Source: Rhynochetos jubatus
Taxonomy: Eukaryota; Chordata; Aves; Eurypygiformes; Rhynochetidae
NCBI GenBank assembly: GCA_027574665.1
Contig: CM050656.1
Location: forward strand, 1,487,001 to 1,551,000
Direction of reading: 5' to 3'
Length of the DNA: 64,000 nucleotides
Under the pieces are notes generated by a model. The model was not told the origin of the DNA and searched no databases. It saw only the letters and a list, made by a program, of their open reading frames with translations. A program made the translations under genes and the position numbers. This document shows, piece after piece, positions 55,478-64,000 of this stretch. Numbering within the stretch: the stretch's first letter is position 1; each line of letters opens with the position of its first letter.

Positions 55478-55597
55478 TGTGGCGCCTGGAGCCGCTCCCG
55501 CCACCTTTGCGGATCTCCCGCCTCGCACCGCCGCCGTGCACCGGCCAAACGCAGCCGGCTGGAAACGGCGCCGAGGGGGCGGGCCGCGGCCCCGGCA

Positions 55598-55630
55598 GGG
55601 CGGGCTGAGGGTGGCGGGCCGGGGGGCGGG
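55598..55630 (+). promoter_or_regulatory. G-quadruplex-prone run in the shared promoter
   Basis: Four GGG tracts with loops of 1, 4 and 4 bases lie at 55,598-55,618. Two more G tracts follow to 55,630. This meets the usual intramolecular G4 pattern on the plus strand. Whether it folds in cells is unknown. Confidence 0.6.
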
Positions 55631-55639
55631 AGCCCGCGG

Positions 55640-55967
55640 GCCTCGGGCCTGCAGGGCGGGAGGCGGCTCGCCGGGTCCCGTTGCCTCAGCTCTCCAGGGA
55701 GCGTAACCGTAGGAGCCGGGACGGCCTCCCCCCTCGGGAAGGTTTGTGCGAAAGCGAGTCGGGCGGGAGGTGAGGGGTGGCTGAACGCGGCGCCTCAGGG
55801 CTGCTGGGCAGAGCGGGGAAGTTGCTTCTCCGCAGTGAAACTGGGAGAAGGGGTTTGTAATGCCTTTTGCGGGAGGGTGGATGATGGATTTTGCCCAAGA
55901 AGACCCCTGCGCCCACCGGCGAGGGGGGTGATGAAATTCATGTGGTAAAAGGGTTTCCTTATCTCAG
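55640..55967 (+). other. EFCAB7: EFCAB7 exon 1, non-coding (approximate)
   Basis: The first coding exon has its own acceptor at 57,638, so a 5' non-coding exon must lie upstream. The strongest donor is TATCTCAG|GTGAGC at 55,967/55,968. Alternatives are GGGAG|GTGAGG near 55,767 and GGACAG|GTCAGT near 56,081. The start site is not determined. Confidence 0.35.
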
Positions 55968-57638
55968 GTGAGCGAGGCCGGGGCGCTTGGAGGCGTAAGC
56001 AGCAGCAGCGCGGAGGGTCCTCGTGGGTGTGTTTGCTGTGGAGGGAGCTGAACATCGGCCTCGACCCCGCGGCAGGACAGGTCAGTATTGCCAGAAAGGT
56101 AGTGACTTAATTCCTGGTTGGATGACGGTGTTTGTTTGTTAGACTCTTAGCAGCTAAAACTGAATGTAATAGGCTGCGTCATCCTCCTGCCTCAGCTGAA
56201 GCCGGATTGCTCCGCTGCGTCTGTTTTTGTCTAAAGTGGTTAGACAAAAGTAGTCTGTAGTTTGCCCAGTAAAAATTTAACAGCCGAAGCCATGGGACTG
56301 CTGGCGGAGCTGTCAGCAAAGCTATTGCTCACTGGATTTCTGAGCAATGTATCGGCAGCGCTTCTTGGCAGAACTGTGGTCCACATAAGAAATATCTGGG
56401 TAATGGGAAGTCTAAGGAGTATAAATGAGAGTTCACATTTCATAAACTAGTTACTGGAAAATTAACATTTATTCTTCTTTTCCTCCTTGACTTTAACCCG
56501 CTTCCATTTTGTGTGTGTAATACTGGTGCTTAATTATAGTGACACCCATTTGCAGTAACCAGACTGTATCGCGGCGTCCCTATGGGGTCCTTCTAATGCC
56601 AGTGTAATATTAAAGTGTCAGGCAGGCGGTCTGTGTATTATAAATAGGGTACTTCATCCATGATAAGCGATTATTATCTTTCATTCCCAAGTGTAAAAGA
56701 CCTGTATAACTCAAGAAGGTGTGAGTGATTTAGGCCTCCTGAGTAAATATCCAATGAGTCCTGAAGGGGACCCTATGATGTCGTTGTCTTGTTGCTGAAC
56801 TTGAGATATTCAATTTATTATATTGGAATATATTTTCTGAAGTCAACATCAGGTAAAATAATATGAGAGGCTGTTAGACCAACAGTACAACTCGATTTAG
56901 TGTCCCTCTGTGATGGCCTTCTAAAAACCTTAATCACCCTTGGTAGAAACAGAAAGCTGCTGTTAAAGTTTACTGGCCATTGGTGAGCAAACAGTATTAG
57001 TCATTGCTTTGAATCGTTTTAATAACTTACAGTTATAGGAAATGCATTTATTCTAAAAGAATGGAAAAAAGTACGGGTAGTGTTCTTGTATGCAAAAGTG
57101 CTAAATTATGCAAAGTTTTATGCGTGTTCTTAGCTTCATGCTTATTTATTTCTAGTAATTAGATAACTCTTAAAAGTATAATTGTGTTTAACTTTGCATA
57201 CTTGAAGAACTAAGGGTTACAATTTTGACCAATTTTACTATTAGCCATATGTTTTATCAAGTTATAACTGTAAAAATGGAAAACAAAAGCCTTTTCTGGT
57301 ATGGGTTGGCACCAGAAAAAAATTTATATAGTCTGTTTAAGAATTATATGTCACTTTTTTAACACAATGTTATGTGATGTTTATGACATTATGCAGTGTC
57401 TCTGCTGAAGCTGGATAAAACTACCCGCTTTTCCAGCTAAATCAGTCTTGGAACTAGGAAAGTTACCTTTCGTATTAACATAAGTAGGTAAGTATTCCCC
57501 TCTCCGATTTAGAGGATGGAAAACGTGGTCTAGATGTTAGGATAACTTGTACAGATCTGTGTTTCAGCAGACAAAGCAGAGACCTTACTAAACAGGCAAG
57601 CCAGTAACAACTTCTAACTGCAATTGTATTCTTCACAG

Positions 57639-57826
57639 AATGGCCGGCAGCCCTGAGAATAATGCATCCTTCTCCGTTCAGAGTGTCACGCGCTCGGAAA
57701 GTTTCCAAGCAAAGAAGTCCCAGCATGCAGAAGAGGCAATCTTCTACATGAACTGCCGAGCAGCTTATCTAGCTGTTTTAAAAAGCAGTTTGGAAAATAT
57801 TAAATCAAAAGAACAACTCCGTTTAG
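57639..57826 (+). CDS. EFCAB7: EFCAB7 exon 2 (first coding; residues 1-63)
   Basis: The acceptor is TTGTATTCTTCACAG|A with ATG one base later, at 57,640. The donor is CGTTTAG|GTAATG, phase 1. The exon encodes MAGSPENNASFSVQSVTRS, a predicted disordered lead, then a conserved helical segment. Confidence 0.95.
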
Positions 57827-60800
57827 GTAATGATTAGTTATTTTTTCCCCATAACTACTGTGTGTGATGATTGCAGTGGGTAGTTTACAAACAGCAGTCA
57901 GTGAGAGTATCCCAATGCATACGCTGAGTAACTGTTTTGAGGAATTTACGGTAGTTTTGGGTAGAGTTCAGATTTCAGGTGTTGGGATCTTTGATGACAT
58001 TTTCATCATTTACATGTTATAAAATATGTCACATGGTGATTTTTTCTAAGTTTATAGAAACTACCATTCCTCAAAATTTTCTGTTTTCCTCAGCTCCTTA
58101 ATCTTTGTTGCTAGGTGTTGGGTAACTTGTAGAAGTGGGAATAGCATACAGAGCTTTCCCTCTGTAAATCATCAGTATGAATGGGCAAAAGTCAATACCA
58201 GCTGACAGTTTACAGGGGACCTAAGAGAGGCCCAATTTGATGGTAGCGTTACTTGAAGTGGGTGTAGGTACTGCTTTTTGATTGTGACATCTCTGCAATA
58301 CATTTTTTCCTACTACAGATGATTAAGTGAATTGGTCTCAGTTCAGTTTGTAGTGGGTAACTGCCCTGGCACGGAAAATCTCCATGACAACTGGCATTAA
58401 TTGACACAGAGGCTGCAGACTAATAGGAGAGGTTGTTACTGAGGAACAGTTGTGGTAATTTACCCCTAAAGATAGTCTCACAGGTCACTTCTTAGCCACT
58501 TTGACTAATATGTGAAAATAGTGCCTTTCCTCTACAACTTCACATGATTCAGGGCTCGTTCAGGCACTGGTGTTTTGTTAGAATTCTTACTTTTATTTAA
58601 ACTCCTACTGAATTACAATGTTCCCATAGACTAAAATCAAAAGTTTTCATCCATATTATATTTGTGTATATGTGATATTGCTGTCAGCAGAACAGCAGGA
58701 GAAAAATAATCTCTGAATGCTTCAGCTGTACTGAATAAACTTGTTGGTAGATACTAAAAGCTGTGTTGGTTACCAAAATTTGTTTAGAAAACTTATGGAA
58801 TTTCAAAGTTCCTTGCATGGGATTATTAAGGAAAGTTACAAAAGTTTACCTGAAAAATGGTAGCTAGGGTCGCGTATGGGAAACTTTATATCCTAGTGAC
58901 CAAGTAAGATACGGAAAAAGTAAGATAAGACTGGGTAATAACCCCTTCTGGTTGTGAAATAGGTTTCACTATCCCAGATAAAATTTCTCAAGCAAATGTA
59001 TTATCAACTTATCCATCTCTTAGAGTGGTAGGAGTGTGTGCTACGTCCTACTGTGTTTGGGTTTGGTTGGTTTTCTTTTTTTCTTGGAGCATTTTTAGTT
59101 TTTTTGTGAAGAAGTTTATTTGTGGTTGTATGTAATAACATGGGATTGTGTTAGGGAACCTGGGAAAGTGTCATCCAGTCTTATTTTCTACCTGGAGTTT
59201 CATGATGTGGAAATCTTAGCTTGCTTTATTGGAAAAAAACGTTTCCATCTCACTCAGGTGGTTGTCAAAGCAAGCATGAGCATATGAATCTTCAGTTAGA
59301 TAAAGAGAACCAGAATGTATCATTTTTTAAATGATTTCTATTTTGTGGGTTTTGGGGTACAGCTCAGAATGCACTTGGGATTGGTGTAGTACAGGTTGCT
59401 TTCTCAAGTCCTCATCATAGATTATGGTGCCAGTAAAAGGTATGTGTATTATGGCATTGCAGTTGTTTGTAATAAACTAAACAACAGCTAAAGGCAAAAC
59501 CATTCTACCCATTAGTAAGCACATTCTTTCAGCATGTGACAGCGTTATCCAGCTTTCTCAGCTGTAATAAAAGTGACTTTATAACATCCTAATGGTAGTT
59601 TGGGATAATCTGGATTTTAAGATAGCAGTGGTGTGAACAAATGTCATCTCTCATATATATGTTTTGGCTTTCATCTCTATCCATGTGCCGCTTCGCTACA
59701 TAGCATTTTGGTTCGGCATTTTGGTTTCCAGGTCAGCTCAGGAAGGGCAATTAGTGGCTCAGGCTCCTGAGCTTTTCAAGGATATTTAAGAACTACTTTT
59801 AAAATTTGTAATCATGGAGAGTTATTACAGACTTACGTTGCATCTTAAGTAAATTCTGGCATTTATCAAATGAGTGGTGCCAGTGTTTAAGCATCTCTTG
59901 CTACATGATGTTTGGCTAATATTCTAAACTGAAATATTCACTTAGAGACTGGCCCTGCAAAATTTTATGTGTAGGTGTTTTACTTATGGGTAGTAGCTTC
60001 ATTTCCTATGAAGTAATATTACTTTAGATATTTAGCAGAATCAGTATGTGAAGAAGTGTAAAAAAAAAAAAAAAGGTGCCATCTAATTGAACTTTCAAAA
60101 ATACAAATCTGGGAGGCATGTAGGGTATGGCAAGTCTGATCTCCAAGGATACATAAAAATACAGAGTTGTTGTATATGTGAAGGAAGCTCTGTTAAATGT
60201 AAGTGAATACCATGCCATACTGACATTCCAGGGAAGTCTGCTAGCCACGTAAACAAACCCAGGGCAACTGCCCTTCCTTGGCTGACCTTGACATTGCAAT
60301 CCTCAAACCATTGCTGTGTGCCCAAGCCTTGCATGGCTAAAGGTGTAGCTTCGCCGTATTCTCCTGACTCCGCTTGTAGAGGTGACAGGGCAGAGATCTT
60401 TATTTAGTCCTTGGCATTCAGTCTGAGATTAGCAGCAAAGGTGTCTGGTTGTGTTTGTTTTTATGGTGACACAGTTGCCTCCTGAGGATTGTGAGGATGC
60501 CACCACCTCACATCACAGATGCTACTGAGCTGCTCTCAGCTGGTATAGACTTGGTCAGTTGGCTGAAGTTCAAACTGCCAGCCTAGGTAAAGCTGAAGAA
60601 TTGTTTGCGTTTCTGTAAAAAAACTTGATTATATGCGAGGATATGAAAGCATCTCTCCAGTTTAAGATAGACTGTGACTTTACTGTGTTTAACTGTGATT
60701 TCAGTGAAACATAATGCCTTTTTCACACTGGAAACTGATGAAAAGATGTTTTCAGTAAAGGCTTCTAAGAGGCTGATGAGATCTGGCAAATTCATTTTGA

Positions 60801-63800
60801 AGAATGCTGGGTGTAGGTTGGACTGGTTGCATGTGTGATACTGGCTGTTGGCCTTGGCAATGTCTGTGTGTAGGTTTCGTATTTCCTTTACATTTGAAAT
60901 TCATGCTGCATAATTTGAATTGATAAGTTCGCATGTATAGATGTTATAAAAGATTGTATAAGAAAAATTCTACACTATATCTAATTTTTTTGTAAAGTAA
61001 ATGAAATGATTTAGGTGGATCGCTGTAGAAATGAGATCTAGTAAAGCGCAAGCTTACAAATAATATGCTCTTGATATTAAGGCAAGAGATGCTCATCTGC
61101 CCCTTGGGCTGCTTGAATCTCTCTGGTACAGAATTCAAGGCCAGGGAAGGTCACAGTCAGTCTGTACGGGCTGAGACTGTCAGCAAAACTGTCTTTAGGA
61201 CCCGCTTTTCCCTTGGATTGATTTGGCTTAAAAAAAAAATTCTGAAAATGGAAAGTGAGCAAAGGATGTTTTGAGAAAAGCCCTTTACTGACAGCTGGAA
61301 TAGATAGTTAATATTGTGTTTTATTGTTCAGTACTTCAACAGGCTGGAAGAAATCCTTCTGAGAAGGCAGTTAATAAATATTGGACTTCACAAACGACTA
61401 CACTGAATTTTGATGATTTTTGTACTATTTTAAAAAAAGAAAAGCCAGCTACAAAAATGGAACTGCTCGAAGCATTTGCAAAAATAGACACAGATAACAC
61501 TGGATATATTTTACATGATGACCTTTACAAAATTCTTACAATGGTAAGTATCAGTAGAAACTTAACTATCTGTCTGTAATCATTAGTAGAGATCTTTGAA
61601 AACTATTCTGAATGTGTGAACCCTAATCAAAAGAATCAATACCTGATGCATTTTTAAAGTTTTATATCTAGTTTTTTGTGGTTATTTATGATTTTTCTTC
61701 CATTTTTCCCCGTATAGTCTTGCAGCTGATAACCCGTCTGTGTTTCAGCAGTTGTGCCTTGAAGGTGGAAGCTGGCAGGGAGGCTATTTTTAATACTTTC
61801 AAAGAATGTTTTGTTGAAGCTCTATCTGCACTGCAGTGGAGTAACAGACAGGGAAGCACGTGTCTCTCCCTTGGTTTGCTTAGTGCAAGTCCCTCTGTTC
61901 TCAGCAGGGTCTCTGCGGCCCTTTGGGGTTCTGAACTTTTACCGAGAAAGTCAACCTTTGCTCTTCTCCCCTCACAAGCTGTCTGTGTGTGTGCAGATAC
62001 AAAGAATAACATTTATCCAAGTTACACATGAAATATCATGGTCAGTGTTTTAGTCTATGATGTTCTCTCGTGCCAGTGACTTCACTGGATCTTATATTTA
62101 GTTCACTGTGGTCTTAAGATCAGCTGTGCAGGGGTAAGTCAATACTTTGGTTAGAGATTATGCGTTGCCAACCCAAAGCATGCAAATGTCATAAGGTTAA
62201 CCTGTATATGTCATTAATATGGCTTAAAATAATGACATTAAAATATATCTGGAACTTCTTACTTAGCTGCTGAACTGACACCATATTTTTAGGTTTCATT
62301 GAATAATCTGAAGGGATAGAAAAGAATTTTTAAGACAGCAGCTGAGAAGATATGAGATTGTAGGGGATGGAACTTTAAAGAAAACATTAGCAAGTGTATG
62401 TTAGAATGTTGAGTGTTGACACGATTAAAATCCAGGTCCTCTGAGGATCTGAAAAGCAAGCAAACAAACCCCCTGAAACAAAACAGTCTTCCAAGTTGGC
62501 ACAGAGCTGATGATCTGGCTTTAAACTGCATAGATGGGCATCACAGATGACTACAATTGTTTTCTTTCTATGTGCTGTCAGGTTTTCGGCTCTGTACAGC
62601 CAAAAAAACCCCTTCACTGTAAAAGCCAATCATCTTGCCCAGCACAAACGTTTGGGAGCTGTAACAGTTAAAAAATGGACTAGTAGTAGAATTGTAGTTG
62701 AGAGCTCAAAAGTGAGAATAAAACACTCTTAAGGAAATGTAGAAGAGAGCAAACGGGGACAGAAGGGACAAGCAATTTACATACTGTATTTGTTGTGGTT
62801 GACCCAATAAAAATCAGTTTACTTCAAGCTTTGTGGCGGGACCTTCGGTTCTCATTTTGCATGAACAAAATGATGTAGTTGCAATGGTGAGGAAATATCC
62901 TTTATATAACAGTGGATAGAAGTAACAGATGTTGAGTGCTACTGTAGTTACGCCACGGAGAGCTATCAACTGTTTTACGTAAAGTCAGGGCACTGCTCTA
63001 TATGGACCTGAATTGAAGAACTTTCTAGATGTACCTCTAGTAGCAACTGGTTCTGTTCAAAGAGGGGAGGATCAGGATTTGATATGTTGCAATCCAGCAT
63101 TGCTCCAGGCCCTTACGTCCGTGTCACATGGTTATGAACAGTGAAGTTCTCGTTGTTTTCAGTCCCACATTCACACCATCCATGTGTAGCTGAAAAGTGA
63201 TGTGGAGTAGATTTCTGTACAGCAATCACACAACTTTGTCATTCCTAGTAGTGCTTTGCATCTGGAAATTGCTGGAGGACCTTGTGGAAGACATGCTTTC
63301 TTCCCGAGAGATGTACCTGGTGTCCACATTGCAAGTGGGGCACTCGAGATGGTGTTCTGACACACGATTTGGGCTTAGTTCCAACAGGAGAGAAATTGCT
63401 TTGGCTCCACACCAACGGTTCCAAGTACAGATTGGTGCAACACAAATTCATGCCTAGCATAACCCTTCTAGTGAACTAAATTGCGGTTGTAGATTGGCCT
63501 GCTGAAGGGATAATAGGGTAGCTCAGTAAGTAAGTGAAACTGTTGCGAAGTTAGCTCTTGGGTGCTAGCATGCTACAGTAGGAATGACCGAGAGCTGGGA
63601 TTCCCCACTTTGTGGAAGATTTTCTGAAACTGATGTGTCATTCACAGTAGGTTTCCAGAAGACACCACAACATTGCATAAACTGATGCAATTTGTCTGTT
63701 TGGTATTTAGTAGCATCGTAGGGGTGTAATTTTTTACAATGTTGACCTCTATTTTGATTATTCAAATCAAAATCCATTTAAATGGATTGCAAGATAAGAT

Positions 63801-63992
63801 TCCCTGAAAGGATATTGAAATACTGTGTGTTTTTATTAACTGTGTGCTGTGGGTGAAGAGCATTCTTCCTTAGGAATCCAAACTAAGGGGATTTTTTCAT
63901 TGCAGAGAGGTGAAAAAATGACTCGAGATGAAGTGAGTGCCATTATTAAACAAGCTGATTTTAACTGCAGTGGCAAACTTGATTACAAGAAG
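57640..63992 (+). CDS. EFCAB7: EFCAB7, first three coding exons (3' part beyond window)
   Basis: EF-hand calcium-binding domain protein 7. In mammals it binds IQCE and anchors the EVC-EVC2 complex in the ciliary EvC zone, supporting Hedgehog signalling downstream of Smoothened. Joined exons here are 57640-57826, 61332-61543 and 63906-63992, giving 162 residues in frame; the human protein is about 630 residues, so most of the gene is missing. Visible landmarks are AEEAIFYMNCRAAYLAVLKS, VLQQAGRNPSEKAVNKYW, LNFDDFCTILKKEKP, a first EF-hand loop DTDNTGYILHDD and a second loop DFNCSGKLDYKK. Position 12 is Asp in the first and Lys in the second, so neither is fully canonical. Head-to-head with ITGB3BP. 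Confidence 0.95.
61332..61543 (+). CDS. EFCAB7: EFCAB7 exon 3 (residues 63-133)
   Basis: The acceptor is TTTTATTGTTCAG|T and the donor ACAATG|GTAAGT, phase 0. The exon carries VLQQAGRNPSEKAVNKYW and the first EF-hand, with loop DTDNTGYILHDD. Confidence 0.96.
63906..63992 (+). CDS. EFCAB7: EFCAB7 exon 4 (residues 134-162), at the window edge
   Basis: The acceptor is TTTTTTCATTGCAG|A. The exon encodes RGEKMTRDEVSAIIKQADF and NCSGKLDYKK, the second EF-hand. The end at AAG|GTATGG (63,992) is inferred, because the human protein continues with a different residue after this lysine. Only eight bases follow. Confidence 0.85.
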
Positions 63993-64000
63993 GTATGGCA

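Larger units (their letters stand above)
55100..55800. promoter_or_regulatory. Bidirectional CpG-island promoter of ITGB3BP (-) and EFCAB7 (+)
   Basis: The region is strongly CpG-rich with multiple GGGCGG boxes and no TATA box. It lies between the ITGB3BP start codon (55,477, minus) and the 5' non-coding part of EFCAB7. The same head-to-head pair exists in human. A G-quadruplex-type run sits in its centre. Confidence 0.8.
55968..63905 (+). other. EFCAB7: EFCAB7 introns
   Basis: The inferred introns are 55,968-57,638, 57,827-61,331 and 61,544-63,905. I found no extra exon or RNA gene. A plain A tract of about 14 bases lies at 60,061-60,074 without target-site duplication or other retroposon signs. 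A 62-codon open frame at 56,262-56,450 has no recognisable content. Confidence 0.6.

Noticed and set aside
55680..55705. Possible RFX X-box for the cilium gene EFCAB7
   Set aside because: Only one half-site (GTTGCC at 55,680-55,685) is present; no second half lies at the required spacing.
56262..56450. 62-codon frame in EFCAB7 intron 1
   Set aside because: No similarity recognised. Such frames are expected by chance at this length.
60061..60074. A-tract as the tail of a retroposed sequence
   Set aside because: No target-site duplication, no upstream body with SINE or LINE features and no processed-gene similarity.

Overview
This is vertebrate nuclear DNA, most likely from a bird. It carries three spliced protein-coding genes in the order known from human 1p31.3 (FOXD3 - ALG6 - ITGB3BP - EFCAB7). 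I assembled the exons by hand from splice sites, reading phase and remembered human protein sequences. The avian call is an inference: the introns are compact (ALG6 spans about 20 kb), there is almost no recognisable interspersed repeat, and the proteins are close to, but diverged from, the mammalian ones.

Layout. Positions 1-5,100 are non-coding and GC-rich. They are probably the FOXD3-ALG6 intergenic space, with two AT/GC-mosaic blocks that look like regulatory elements; FOXD3 itself is not in the window. ALG6 (+) starts in a CpG island at about 4.9-5.65 kb and has 14 coding exons from 7,824 to 25,734. Together they encode 507 residues. ITGB3BP (CENP-R; -) lies tail-to-tail with ALG6. Its eight coding exons run from 55,477 down to 30,139 and encode 181 residues. 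It shares a CpG-island promoter at about 55.1-55.8 kb with EFCAB7 (+). EFCAB7's first three coding exons (57,640-63,992) are present before the window ends.

The genes have separate jobs. ALG6 adds the first glucose to the dolichol-linked N-glycan precursor in the ER. CENP-R is a subunit of the constitutive centromere network. EFCAB7 is an EF-hand protein of the ciliary EvC zone in Hedgehog signalling.

The most unusual feature is the splicing of ALG6. Three of its introns have non-canonical ends. Intron 7 has a U12-type donor (GTATCCTT) and a U12-type branch site (GTCCTTGAC). Frame and length conservation require it to end in AT, making it a GT-AT minor-spliceosome intron with no usable AG. 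Introns 6 and 9 begin with GC. A second point is in ITGB3BP: the N-terminal LXXLL motif of the human protein is missing, while the C-terminal LXXIL motif has become a true LXXLL. No bacterial-type system, CRISPR array, virus or intact mobile element was seen.
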